64,000 bases of DNA from NCBI RefSeq assembly GCF_021730395.1, contig NC_069375.1, positions 62,647,501 through 62,711,500 of the forward strand, written 5' to 3'. The DNA comes from Mercenaria mercenaria (taxonomy: Eukaryota > Mollusca > Bivalvia > Venerida > Veneridae). Positions within the stretch are counted from its first letter, which is position 1. Every line of letters starts with the position of its first letter. Below, piece by piece: positions 49,601-61,430 of the stretch. A model generated the notes under the pieces. That model saw nothing but the letters and a program-made list of their open reading frames with translations, searched no databases and had not been told where the DNA came from. The position numbers were made by a program, and so were the translations under genes.

Positions 49601-52600
49601 TTTGATATATAAACATCAGCCATAATATTGTGCAATAAGATCATATGAAAATGTTACATTATTTAGTAACAAATGTTTGTAATTTATGTTAAAACTCTTA
49701 CATCAGTTCTTGCTGCTGCATATCCCTCATAAATCACTCTATCTCTTTTGCCATTAGTTTTGATAGTTATTGTGAATCCTATTTTATGCACTCCACTTTC
49801 ATCGTCAGATGCTGTGAAACTTATTCTGAAATGAGCAAAAAGCGGTATAAAATTAACTGACTACTAAGATGTCAAAACGAGTTACAACATTGAGATCTGA
49901 AACAAGAAAGCAATCGAAAGATTCACTTTGAAATTTTACATACTTTTCAACCATTAACATAATTACAATTTAAAACACGCATATTATTGTCTGGTGCAAT
50001 TAAATCCTCCCTGAAAATTACCTTGACGTATAGTTATACGTAGCATTTTGCACATTCGATGTGAAGGCGTGGTCGGCCCCTACTGTCCCAGCTTTAGATA
50101 TTTTTGGAGGTGTTGCATCAACGCGCATTAATGTACTGTCTGCTTTTATGTTGCCCATAACATCAGTTGCACGAATCCATATACGGATCCTACTTCCTGT
50201 TGAGAAGCATAACGTTTTACAATATAAAAACTATTTTGTTAATAGAACAAAATGTTGACTGAAAGCGATATACAACCGTGTATTATATCCAAAGTATGTA
50301 TTTGTTTTTAATTTCTGAAAAATACTAGACCCGGTTAGATAAAATTTTCAAAGCAAAATGTTACTGACTCAGAACCATGAATATGATAAATGTAATTAAG
50401 TGAAACAAAAAACAACTAGTAAAATCAATATAAACAATAATTTGATGCAACATAATTTGCAACTAACTTACCATCTGCAAGCTTTTCTGTGAACGATGTT
50501 TTCTCTTGAAACGGCGTAACAACCTCCCAGCCGGATGTTGGCTCAGAATCATCCAAGGTATATATTTTAACAATTTCATATCTTACAATGCCATGGAAAT
50601 TCTGTATGGGGTCACGCGTTCGCTGTCCTTCATGATCGTCCATTGAGTCATGGACAAACCTTTGGATTTATAAGTGTTTTATTAACGGGATATATGCTTT
50701 TGATAAATTGCTTAAACAATACTGAGTTTTCTACACATTATCATCCTTAAGACTGAATCATTTGCTTAAAACATGCTTAATCAACGAAGGAGACTTAATG
50801 CCTTTTAGAGCATACAATGTATTTATCATTATCCCTTTATGCAAACTAACGGAACGAATGGATGTTTGCTGTACTGGTTTCAAAGACATTATGATATGGT
50901 TGACTTCTGGCAGTTTTGAATCTTCATATTTTCCTCTAACAAACACGATATCACGATATTTTGCTTTTCGTCGATGTGATATTTCCAGCATTCAGTTTAT
51001 CGTTCCGTCGTTTTGGCAAAAATGCAGTGTTACAGAATTATTTTTTTCCATTGGTTACAGCACAGTGCAACATCGACAAATACAATGTTGTGGTCATGTA
51101 GCCATGGCCAAAACGACATTTTCTTATTTTGTCTCTGTCTTTCTGTAGCCTTCGAAGCAATGACAAAGCGGTAGAACACTCTCAAAATACATAAAATGCC
51201 CTTTGTCGTATTATCGTTATAGCGATTACGGTATGACGATACAAGGACAAATTGTAAAGTATTGTTATGTCGCCATTTCTAAAATAGAAAAAGTGGAAAC
51301 TTCACAGGTCGCTCAACACGACAAAAACGAAAATGTTGCAGGCTCGGTTTGATTGAGCCTGTTCATGGACGGTAGTGGAAATGCATGCTACCTTCCACGC
51401 CCTCTAGCCCCGGGTTGAGCAGAACTCAACATTTACACACGCTAAAAGTACAAAAAGCAATTTAGAGACATCTGCAGATGTATTCAAACGGCGGTCAAAA
51501 GCAACATCTTCAGATTTGTCATATGTCGACATTTTTGTCTTCGCTCATAAAGTACGCTCATAAGAAGACAGTTTAAAGTTACCGTTATCGACGTATGCCT
51601 GAGAGTCGTTCTAACGCACTTCATTTATCGTTCTTTTGCAGAATAACAAAAAAGACGAAATAATCTGAAAATATGTTTTTTTTATCTTCAGTAGGAAACC
51701 ACCAAACCTTGTCTTTGATTTCGCTGACTACAATTGTTTGAACCTTTAAGAACAAGTGTCTTAAGTTCGGACAGCTTATACATTACTTTTTTGAATTCAA
51801 AGAGCAATGCCATTTTTAATGAAGAGACATGCTCAGATGCGATGATGAAAATGAAAAAAAGAACAGTTACTTTTGACTGAACAATAAGTTGTCATCCTGA
51901 ATCTCTTTAAACTGCATTGGGTACGGTTCAACAGAGCTCAAAAGCATGTTATCTTCATGTATCTTGTTGATAAAATGATTTTGCCAATGAACATCAATTC
52001 TGACATCTTTGCCTGTAATATAGATTACGTTAGTCACAATGCATCGATATCAAGTTATAAGCAATATACGATATACCTAAATGAATTTATACACTAAGTA
52101 ACTAAGTGATGTTATGCGCAATACACTATTCAAACTTACACACAATATACCTAGATGATATTATACACAATACAAGATACCTACATGAAATTATTCACAA
52201 TGTTTTGTTACTGGTCCGGAGCAGTGCTAAGTTAAATTGGCTAACAGTGAACTTGTGCAAACTTGATACTGCTTTTGTCAGGTTTATGATACTTGCATTA
52301 AATGTAAATTATTATCATTATAAATAGGCGGCAACGGTGAATAGGCGGCAACGAAACACTATGAGCAAACAAATAAATACTTAGCGACAATATCTATAGT
52401 TTCTGTAAAATAAAGGAGATAATCTATATCATACAACATCGTTAATTATATTTTCATTGAGTTTATTGCATTGTTTCTTTGCAAATTGCAACGAACGCGG
52501 AAATCATACTTTCGCACGGAAATAATTAGTCACAGTAAACACTTGTCCGCGGCATATTTGCAAGGTTATTTGAGATAACTGCCGTAGTAGTATTTGTTTA

Positions 52601-55600
52601 GATATAAATTTTATTGTTGCTAACGAACACCGAGTACCGTCTTTTCAAACGATGTGTGCATGTTCTGTTAGATTTGTTTCGGTATGAGCTTTCACGTCAT
52701 TATTTCCTTGAGATAATGACAGTCAGTCCTTAAAAGTACTGTGATCAATTTACAACATCCCAATTGCGAACTTGCATTGACAGATATATTGTATATTACC
52801 AACTCATCATGTTGATGATTCCATTCGGCCCGGAAACCATACTTGACAAATCTCAATTCAGTATCTTATGGTCTACTTATTTTAGCAATCTTGTGGATGA
52901 ATGTTAAGTGCCATCGGCAACACATTTACCTTTTGCCGCCGTCTGCCACATGTAGCCGGTTTCTGCAACTGCCGAGCTCACATATAATCTAACCTCAGGG
53001 TCTTCATTGAAAGTAATCTCAGATTTATTATCAAACAAAACAAGACGTCGTGCAATTCTCGAATTATTTGCATGGTCCCTTGTTAACAACAGTACACTGC
53101 ACAATTATGAAATGGAAAAAGAACACGGAAGATAAGTTTAGACAAGATTTGCATAAAACTCAATAAAATAATGTCAATAAAAAACTAACTTTCAAAACGG
53201 GTGATATGTGCTTCCGGCTTTATCTCTTATACGTTATTTGCAAATAAGATTAAACCTGATGCACTATGCTCGAGTTCGCTAATTCGTTTAACTTAGTCAA
53301 CACAAACTCGTATTTCAAGTAATTGCGTTTAGCTTCATTACGTGCTACACTGTTTCGGTGAAGCAATGTTTAAGTGCCTATGAAGCAGAATTTGAATAAT
53401 GACAAAAACATACCTATACATGCCAGGATCATTCGGCTTGTATGTTGGGTATGCAATAGCAGGTTCATGGGCTATAGTTGCATTAAATAGCGGAGATAAA
53501 GGTTCCATTTCAATCAGTCTACCATATGGATCAGGGCTCAGTTTGAAGACCTCTATGTAATACTCCCAAACCTGGGAAAGATCATCAGTCCAGCCTGACC
53601 AGTATATTTCAATCGGATCCTGATATAAAACAAGACTATTTTCAAGTCTTTTTTACAAACAAAAAATTACTACTTTGAATGTGCTATTCTATTCTAGCGA
53701 CGTGACCATTCTGTTCCATATTATTTCTAAGCTATTTCTGTAACATTTCTCATTATTTTGTCAAATAGATATTTATAATAATTGGTAAAAATATAGATAT
53801 ATCAATGAGATATAGGAATAATCTCTCTACCTTCGTAAATTCTTTTCCGACTTTTAAAATGGTCGAATTTACATCACAATGTCCCCACGAGCCTGATTGT
53901 GAACAGTGTTTCGGGGCGATAAAATCGAAATTGAACTGGAGCTACAACAGCAGAACAGACAATCGTTTATTTGTTAATATTACTACTTTGTATATACAAA
54001 AAATAGGATCATATCTCAAAGTTTTTTAATAGTCATTGTCGTAATCATCATGATCACTACCGTGCTGGTAGTTAGCGGTAGGGTGTGTTGACGATAATGA
54101 TTGTGCTGATCGTTGTCGTCAACACACTCTAATAATAATTTTCAAGAAAAATTCGTTGACTTCAGTTATAATCTGCGGTTTTACATCAAAACTGAAATAA
54201 AAGAACAAAATATTTCAGTGGTATTTAACATTTTAGTTCAGATCTAATAAAATATTTGTTCTAAAATATCTGAAATATCTGTTTTGCAAATGTACATATT
54301 AAATAGAACCAAATTGTTAAAAAAGACTTACTTCTTTAATATCTTGAAGACCTTTGTAATATTTTGTCGCATATGGCTCACTATGTCTGTCGATATTAAC
54401 AAGTTTCTGGAAGCCACCAGATGTTGATTTGAACTTGATGTTAAACCTAAATAAAAATTAGCATTTGTTAATTTTGGACATTCTAAAACTTAGTAAAAGT
54501 ACAAATTATACAAGAATCTTAAATGTGTCGCAGAACAACACACGATTAATATTTCTAGGACAACAGTGTAAAGGGTATTTATATTTCTTATCATAAAGCA
54601 ATGTTGGTTGTGCAAAACGTGTACTAATTTACGAAAATCCCAAAATATATCATTTAAGCAAGACTTTTTTTCTCTCATATTTAAAGCTCCGCATTAAACG
54701 TTAGTTTAAAAACTTTAGCTAAAATCATTTTACCAGTCTCCGTGCTCAATTAGTGTCGCAAACTGGTCATCATCTATAATGCAAGTAGCTATTTCCTTTG
54801 CTGGGTTCTCATTAGAAAAACCATTTTCGCACTTGTATTGTTTGAACGATCCGTGATCTCTGATCAGGCCCCCTGTTTTCATATAATGGAGTTTAGAGAA
54901 TAAAAATCCGAACAAACCTTCTGAAGCATATATATTAGAATTAAGTTAAGTAAGAGTCAGAAAGAGAGCTGTAATTGGTGAATATGATAATGTAATAAAT
55001 CAATATCAGATGATCTTTTTTTTCTGGAAATACCAACACAAATTAGTAATGTTTAATTGTTTATAGATAAAATAGCATTGTGGTACTATAAACAAGGAAA
55101 CACTGCACGACATGTCTGCATTTGGCAAGCTTTAATCATACTCGGCCAGGTAAGCATTTTTGGACTTTACTTCGTGGATACCTCGTGGTTTAATTATAAT
55201 ATAATTTGCACGGGATGCAATTTGAATTTTGCTTAAGAACTAAGTTATTTAATTTATGAAACATTGGTTGTAACGTGAATTCATATAACTATAAGTAATT
55301 GCATATTTATTTTAAATCACAAATGTGATACGACAAATACCACTGATAAAATTCAATAGAAGTGCAGGCGTTTTAAAGCTAATAGGTGCGGAAACCAAAG
55401 GAAATATTACGACCATCATTTTAAGCACTTGGATAGAGCTTCAATCATTCAGCATGCTAACTAAATTGTTTCTACTGCAAGGTGGGATTACACAGCAATG
55501 AGTGGCGACTTGTTCGAAGCAAGCAGCTTTAGCCACACGGCAATACCAGTAAACTGTTAATTCCAATAAATGAATAATACATGTGTATAAGGAAACTTTT

Positions 55601-58026
55601 ATACTACTATTTTCTAAAGTTATTACTTACCCTTTGTGGGTACTTTGCTAACATTAGCTTCGATAACACTTTCCACAATTCCAATTTCATTTTCATGAAC
55701 ATAGCTTGGTCGTGTCGGTAAATTATCTGGTGGTTCAAAATATGACTCATACTCGAACCGTAGGTTGTTAAACCGTTTTTGGTTGCTTGAAAAGATCAGA
55801 TAGAACATATTTCTAAATTTGATAAGTAAAAAGGAGCAGTTATTCACGAATTAAATGAAAAGAAAAACGTAAATGTTTTACCCTCATATTGAGACTTCCT
55901 AGCAAAGATTCGTCATTATTATTAAAAGCATAATCCGAAATGTTTACTTTACATTTAATGTGATACACTTATGCTTTAGTATAATTAATTTCAAACTTTT
56001 ATGGTCTAATTGAGTTTACTGTAGCATAAACACCTTAAAAAAAGAAACATATGATTAATAAAATACCTCCAAATAATTGCTTTCTGGCCTGGCTTGGTAT
56101 TTTCAAGACCTTCTAGACTAAACATGAAATTCACTCTTTTATCGGTCCGTCTGATGTTGGCTAATGTTACGTTGCTCTTGCCAACTATTGGGCTTAGTTC
56201 AGTGTGAGATGTGTTAACTATGAATGAGACAAGAAAAATAGCAAATGAACTTATCTGATGTCGCAAAATACGTAGCAGTATAAAAAATTCATTATTAAAT
56301 TTGAACCAACGGGTATATAATTATACTGTTATATTGTCGCAACAACTGTTAAGTCAAAAAAGAGTGAGATTTCTAAAAAAATCTGTATTAATATAACATT
56401 CCGTAGCAAAATATATTTTCAGCATGAGGGCACATTAGCACCTCGCTACAAATTTAACCTCGTACAGAAAGGTTAAATCAGGTGAAAGATAACTAAGACA
56501 ATGATACATAGATCAAACATATGATTTAAAGTGTAACATTACAAAACTTACATACAATACAACCATCATTTAACCTCTGACTGATGAATCCAGGTTCGCA
56601 GGAGCAGGTACTTCCAGATATACAATCTCCCGGAAAGCATGGTCGTTGGTATGAACACGTTACTAAAATTAATGTTAAGACATTGATGAAATTTGATAGC
56701 AGAATTCTGAAAAAAAAACTGCAAACATTTAAAGATAGCAACGCTTTATAATTTACGAACTTTTTAAATACTAAAATTGCTGATTAGATTCATAACGTTT
56801 GGGCTTGAAGGTGAAAAAAGTTAAGTAGGAATGCAATATTTAGAGAGTACATATAACATTAAGCACTAAACTGATAGCTGTTACCTACTTACAGGTGCTA
56901 CACCCTGTAGTTGCACCGGACGAGGTGCTTGGACATTTGCAGTAGTTTGGACGTTCACATTGTCCACCGTTTCGGCATGAGGGCCGGCATATAGCTGTAA
57001 AAGACAAGATTACAGATTATTCGCATTTCCTTCTTCTACACATTGTCTTAAAACAGAAAGATCGATTGCTCAGTATCAAATGATTAGTATCAAATTCCGA
57101 TATCAAGTTTGCCCTTCCTCTATCCTCCATATCTGATAGCAATAAATTAGAAGTTGAAATTCATTGGGCAAAATATGCTGGACAAAGTCATACTAGTACG
57201 TACTACTCTGATTCTGTGTTTTCTTAATGTATGTGTTGTCATTTAAACCTTACATTTCATTATATATAGACGAATATGTTATTGTCTACACATACGTATG
57301 TTGCAATTTTGATCTCCATTATGTCTCCAGCCTGCAAGACATGTACCTGCTAGGTAATAATGCGTCTTCCAATATGACCGATAGTAAGAACATCCCCTGC
57401 AAATAAGATTTACTAAAGTGTGAGGTGAAATGGGACAGTTGCCTATAGGTATAGTGGCAAAAAAAAATATCCTTCGGGCAGAATTTCTTTAAACTTTGTG
57501 TACTGACTGAAAACTAAAATCAAAAACAGAAATATGAAATAAAACAAACAATAGAAACCCAGCTTTGGTCATGATTGATCTGCCCTTGAAAGTCGTAAAA
57601 TACTTAAAAAATCTGCTTCCAAGGGCAGATAATTCAAGATCAAGCCTGGGTATCTATGATTTTTGATACTTATTTCTGTTTTAAACCTTTTCGCAGTCAG
57701 TACACAAAGTTCAAAGAAATTTTGCCTGTAGGATTTTTTTGCTCTATATACATAAAGGCAACTTTCCAATTTCCCCTTAAACCCTTAAAGGTGATAAATA
57801 AACATTATACAACATATCTTATATATCATTGTAAAAGTACTACTATTCCATAATTTCCATCTTCTAAATTTATAAGAGAATATTATATGCTTTACGGTGT
57901 CATCCCAAATAAGACGCAGGGTTCATATCTATCGTATTCATATAATGTACATACCACCACCAAGACCAGCTGGCACAGTACGTGACTAAAGTTGAGGCCC
58001 CGCGTCTTCGTACATGGTAATAGTGA
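40876..58026 (-). CDS. Receptor tyrosine-kinase-like protein, predicted pseudokinase (5' end missing)
   Basis: Twenty-seven minus-strand exons with consistent phases give 1,221 residues plus stop: 58026-57955, 57396-57296, 56994-56893, 56662-56552, 56217-56067, 55785-55631, 54920-54734, 54446-54332, 53619-53414, 53096-52930, 52012-51871, 50659-50472, 50196-50022, 49825-49702, 49337-49161, 48058-48022, 47723-47599, 47311-47143, 46799-46743, 46441-46260, 45898-45712, 45140-45021, 44336-44182, 43910-43788, 43326-43212, 42038-41948, 41008-40876. Order: cysteine-rich start, FN3-like ectodomain, one membrane helix (about 845-869), kinase domain (about 940-1210). The kinase keeps VAK, APE (WMAPECMGS) and SDVWSF, but has HRR for HRD and GFG for DFG. 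It should sit in the plasma membrane. The first exon in the window starts in phase 2, so a signal-peptide exon must lie upstream; I could not find it. Confidence 0.88.
42221..42432 (-). mobile_element. MITE of the TTAACCTTTAGC family, reversed, in a receptor intron
   Basis: Read on the minus strand it starts TTAACCCTTATCATGCTGGA and ends near TTTAGCTCGGTAATGGTTAA, with the interior block in the same order as 37727-37933. Confidence 0.7.
44500..44690. mobile_element. Probable pogo/Tigger-type MITE in a receptor intron
   Basis: The left end ACAGTTGAAACTCGATATTT and a degraded counterpart GATTCGAGATACC near 44652 resemble the terminal sequences of pogo-like MITEs (GTTGAA, CTCGATATTTCGAA). The right end is poorly conserved. 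Confidence 0.4.
46260..46799 (-). CDS. Transmembrane helix and basic juxtamembrane segment
   Basis: Exons 46799-46743 and 46441-46260 together encode the helix (GVIVGIVIG then [16 protein letters not shown]), followed at once by [18 protein letters not shown] and more basic residues. The Arg/Lys-rich side marks the cytoplasm. FDNAAYN at the exon end includes a juxtamembrane Tyr that could be phosphorylated by another kinase. Confidence 0.88.
46619..46700. repeat. Microsatellites: (CT)n then (CA/CG)n and (CGAA)n
   Basis: A CT run (about 46616-46648) is followed by ACACACGCACGCATGCACGT and GAACGAACGAACG runs, in the intron between the membrane-helix exons and the ectodomain. Confidence 0.9.
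47143..56217 (-). CDS. Long FN3-like / beta-sandwich ectodomain of the receptor
   Basis: Fourteen exons (56217-56067 through 47311-47143) encode about 700 residues with few cysteines and sandwich-like motifs: [13 protein letters not shown] (exon 53619-53414), [12 protein letters not shown] and VDATPPKI (50196-50022), [13 protein letters not shown] (49825-49702), and [14 protein letters not shown] then [13 protein letters not shown] (the last two), the latter being clear FN3-style. N-glycosylation sequons are frequent (NVTL, NATY, NVTA). I do not recognise the precise family of the middle part. Exon 54920-54734 has a CAGAAG tandem acceptor, so one residue may be optional. Confidence 0.7.
48614..48835. 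mobile_element. PIF/Harbinger-like MITE, copy 1
   Basis: Inverted ends (TACCCCAGTCACACATACGG left; CCGTATGTGTGACTGTGGTA right) enclose a GC-rich palindromic core with repeated TACGTAGTAATCCGTATC. It is flanked by TTA on both sides (one extra A at left), fitting the 3-bp target of PIF/Harbinger elements. It lies in the receptor intron between exons 49337-49161 and 48058-48022. Confidence 0.85.
51291..51430 (+). repeat. Dispersed SINE-like repeat, family copy 2
   Basis: The best preserved of the four copies: ACAGGTCGCTCAACACGACA, GCAGGCTCGGTTTGATTGAG, CCCTCTAGCCCCGGGTTGAG. It lies in a receptor intron. Confidence 0.8.
56552..58026 (-). CDS. Cysteine-rich N-terminal block: EMI-like then two EGF-like modules
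   Basis: Exons 58026-57955 and 57396-57296 encode a stretch with [18 protein letters not shown] and [14 protein letters not shown], resembling the cysteine and Tyr-Arg pattern of EMI-type modules. Exon 56994-56893 encodes an EGF-like module ([20 protein letters not shown]) and exon 56662-56552 a second ([18 protein letters not shown]). One module per exon is typical of animal extracellular proteins. EMI is my best label, not certain. Confidence 0.75.
57477..57727. mobile_element. Fold-back element with ~115-bp arms in a receptor intron
   Basis: The left arm (57477-57592) and right arm (57613-57727) are reverse complements with some mismatches: AACTTTGTGTACTGACTG pairs with CAGTCAGTACACAAAGTT, and ATCTGCCCTTG with CAAGGGCAGAT. 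The central loop is only about 20 bp, so the intron can form a long RNA hairpin. Confidence 0.85.
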
Positions 58027-58236
58027 CTGAAAGAAAATATTTACATATAAATTGACACATAATTTCAAATGCACTATATCTAGGATCTCCGAAAGAAGAT
58101 CGTTAAGGACACTGATTTCTAATCAAATTTCATCTTGACAAGCAGCACTTTGTCGCTTGGGTTTACCTGCCTCGTCTTATCAGAGCTAAACTGATTGTAT
58201 AAAGGGAAACTGTTGTATTCGTTCAAACTTGTGTTA

Positions 58237-58447
58237 TACCCCAGTCACACATACGGCGCGGATAGCTACGTCTAGCCACGGATAGAAACGTAGTAATCCG
58301 TATCGATCCGTATCGAGCCGTACCTTAAAGTAGTAACTCGTATCAATCCGTACCAGTCCGTACAACTCAGGTACGGAACGGTACGAGTTACTACGTTTCT
58401 ATCCGTAGCTAAACGTAGCTATCCGTGCCGTATGTGTGACTGTGGCA
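58237..58447. mobile_element. PIF/Harbinger-like MITE, copy 2
   Basis: It has the same ends and core as copy 1 and is flanked by exact TTA repeats (58234-58236 and 58448-58450). It lies just upstream of the first visible receptor exon. Confidence 0.88.
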
Positions 58448-58725
58448 TTACAAATAAGGCCTGTTTACAAACAAAGACTGTGTATCTTGTTACAAAGAAT
58501 AGTTTTATTTTTATGCATAAAGTCCAACACTTATTCTTAAAGCTGAAGGAAAATCAAATCCTCTAATTACAATTTGTACAATGTACTCGTATGTTGTTAC
58601 TTTCGTGCAGAATTATCTTGTCTGCAAAGTGTTGTAGTTAAATTTTATAATAAACCAAAACTACATACTTTGTTTCATACGAGCAGAGACTAAATGACGG
58701 CTTCAGTCTGTTATAAAAGTGAAAA

Positions 58726-58846
58726 TATGGAAACCCAGAGGACGCCCAACATATCAAAAATGAAAAGTTTGATTGAGCATGTTCATGGACAATAGTGAAC
58801 ATGCTACCGTTTACGCCCTTTAGCCATGGGACGAGAAGAACTCAAC
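58726..58846 (+). repeat. Dispersed SINE-like repeat, family copy 3
   Basis: A degraded copy: GGAAACCCAGAGGACGCCCA, TTTGATTGAGCATGTTCATG, and TACGCCCTTTAGCCATGGGA. Confidence 0.65.
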
Positions 58847-59230
58847 GTTTGAACATCTTACAAGTAACAAAATGCGATTAAGAGATCCGCTTATAAGATC
58901 ATAATTATACAGTAGCGGTATACATCGAACCTTCAATGATACTCTAGAGTGCAATTCCATGAAAAGCAGCGAATTGTCCCTAGTCAAAATAATGGATTAG
59001 CCATAATCAACAAAAAGGGCAGAATTAAACAAACTAGAACTTAGAGAAGGGATCCGGGAAAATTGAGCTTGCATATCACAGACTGTCAACAGATAAAATT
59101 ACAAAGCAAGTACCATATCAAAAGGGTGATCAAACAATACCTAAAATTATGAAAACGGAATTATTTGAACAACCAAAGGCGAAATCTTTATGCTGAAAAA
59201 CTAAACAACATCACTAACGCAACATTATAA

Positions 59231-59473
59231 TGTCGTGCTTCACGATCTGAACGAACTATAACATTACATAAGGCTTTTGATTTTATGTTAAAATCAGATA
59301 AAGCAGTTGAATCAATAGAAGATATGCATAATGAAATGATTAGAAAAAAAACTCATTACTATATTACACGTGAACTTATACAGCCTGAGTTGGTAAGGGA
59401 GGTAATCAAAACAAATGATTCAGTGATACCTTATCATATATTATCCAATATTCATACCTATAAAACATATTAA
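59231..59473 (+). CDS. Protein-like open frame, unrecognised
   Basis: An open frame of 80 codons (first Met at 59285) with a balanced, helical-looking composition (TLHKAFDFMLKSDKAVESIE, then RELIQPELVREVIK) stands out from AT-rich surroundings. It ends at TAA after HTYKTY. No splice sites or homologue are evident. It may be a remnant of a mobile-element gene or chance; I would not assign a function. Confidence 0.25.
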   Translation, partial: CRASRSERTITLHKAFDFMLKSDKAVESIEDMHNEMIRKKTHYYITRELIQPELVREVIKTNDSVIPYHILSNIHTYKTY

Positions 59474-59611
59474 AAATAGATATTAACAAGAAAAGAATGA
59501 ATATTATGTTCATAACGAAAAAAATGTGACTGCCACATTTTAAACAAATGCATTATGGACATTTAGATGTATGGGGAGAGGTCTTCGGTCGCCGTACGGC
59601 TGTAATATTAA

Positions 59612-59721
59612 TATAGAAAAGGTGAAAACCTACAGGTCGCACAACATGACAAAGATGAAACGAAGTGGATATGCATGCTACCATCCAAGCACTCTAGTCC
59701 CAGGTTGAGCAGATCTCAATG
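59612..59721 (+). repeat. Dispersed SINE-like repeat, family copy 4
   Basis: GTGAAAACCTACAGGTCGCA, CAACATGACA and CTCTAGTCCCAGGTTGAGCA match the family; the central part is shortened. Confidence 0.65.
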
Positions 59722-59999
59722 AATAGCGGCAAATTGTCCCCAGTCAAAATAAATGGACTAGCTCTAGCTAAGCAAACTAGAACTTTGAGAGGGAATCTGA
59801 AGTTATGGAGAATGCATGTCAGAAACACAGTCAAAAGACAAAATTAAAAAGCAGGTATCATATTCAAAAGGTGATTAAACAGTAATTAAAACTATGAAAG
59901 CGGGAGTATTTAGAAAGGGGATCACATGTTATGGACTTGAATATGACAGACACTGTCAAAAGACAAAATTAACAAGTGACCGAGTGTTGCACTTGCAAT

Positions 60000-60840
60000 A
60001 CCGGTGGAAAACGTTGTTAGTGTTCGTCCCTCGTGGTTGATATCTACAGTGTTAGGACTAAAATGTTTCAGGGCATTTAGGAGCTCAGAAACCAAAAAAT
60101 ATTTTACTTATATTTCAATAGTGACCTTGACATACAAGCATAGATCATGTTTGCGTCACATTGTCTCATAACTGGAATATAAATTGTGTGTGCAGTACTA
60201 AGATAATACATCAACGCAAATAAAATAAGCAATTTTACTTGTCTTTCAAGAACGACGTGACCTTTGACCGGCAACCATGTGACATATGCGCAGCATAGAG
60301 TCTAACATGGGAAACATTTCTGTGTAGAAATTTTAAAAAATCCTTCAAAATCCTTCAATGCAATTAAAGGTTTAGAGCAGAAATCTCTATCCTTGACTTT
60401 CAATGGTATTTTTGACATCTTATTGATATGCATGGGACTTGCAAGCAACAACAATTAACACATCATCTGGTCATAGAGAACATGTGTGTGAGTGTATATA
60501 AAATGCTTCAACGCATTTAGAAGGTAAGGAACAAAAACTATTTTACTTTAATTCAGTAGTGACATTCGACCACGAAGCATGGGTCATGTATGCAACATAT
60601 CGTCTGGTCACGATGAACATTTCCTTGTAAGAAATTACTTCAATGCGTATAAATGTTATGGAGTGGAAACAAATTTTAACTTGACCTTAAATGGTGACAT
60701 TGACCTTTAAACAGACAGGCATAAATCATATGTTGACACATTGTCTCATCATGGAGAACGTTTGTGTTTAAGAGAATCAATCAATGCAATAAAAGTTATG
60801 AAGCGGAAACAATTTTTACTTGGCCTACAACTTTATTTTT
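60000..60840 (+). repeat. Degenerate tandem repeat, ~6 units of 120-155 bp
   Basis: Each unit contains versions of TGACCTTGAC, CATGGGTCATGT, CACATTGTCTCAT, GGAGAACATTTGTG, TTCAATGCAT and GAAACAAATTTTACTTG. I recall this as a widespread non-coding bivalve repeat. Units begin near 60000, 60121, 60259, 60411, 60553 and 60688. Confidence 0.7.
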
Positions 60841-61214
60841 TATTTTTGAGTAAACAGTGAATACCAAGATATAACGGAAAATTGGTTAAGTGCCCGTTAT
60901 TGAATGCTATTGAAGTCGCGAATGTAAGACCTACGCAGTTACTATATCTCTCTAATCAATAGTTTATCCAGGTATAAACTTAAGACAGTGTGAATGATTT
61001 TTATATAGAAGCTACTTCAAATCCACATGAAAAGCTTAATTTCTCAAACTGCCATCTGACAATTTTAATAGTACATATATTGTGTTTTTCTGTCTTACCA
61101 ATATTCAACAACTACTGATAAAATCACCAAAATTCTATATTACTAGTAATTTATTTGGTTCTGTTGCGTTTAACGTGCGACTGACATGATAGTACGTCTT
61201 CCGGCAACTTTTCA

Positions 61215-61430
61215 GCTTTTGATGGTGGAGGAAGATCCCAATTGTCCATAAAGGCATCATTTCAGGCATGGGCGGATCCCTATATAGAACCAACAACTAC
61301 CCTAAGCCACCTGGATGATTTCCTCATATCAAACAATTTTACATCCCCAATGAGGTTTTGAACACTCAACGATGACGGTCAAGTAAGCGACCTTCACCAC
61401 TCGGCGGCCTTAGAGGCTCGTGATGCTTTT
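61215..61430 (-). mobile_element. tRNA-derived SINE (minus strand)
   Basis: On the minus strand a tRNA-like head (GAGTGGTGAAGGTCGCTTAC, then GTGTTCAAAACCT as B-box) is followed by the body shared with 13125-13318 and 33640-33905 and ending GAAGATCCC-type sequence near 61230. Confidence 0.65.

Noticed and set aside
50758-51148. Overlapping frames on both strands within a receptor intron (77 and 128 codons)
   Set aside because: No splice sites, no recognised motif, and the two frames overlap each other; more likely an old repeat than an exon.
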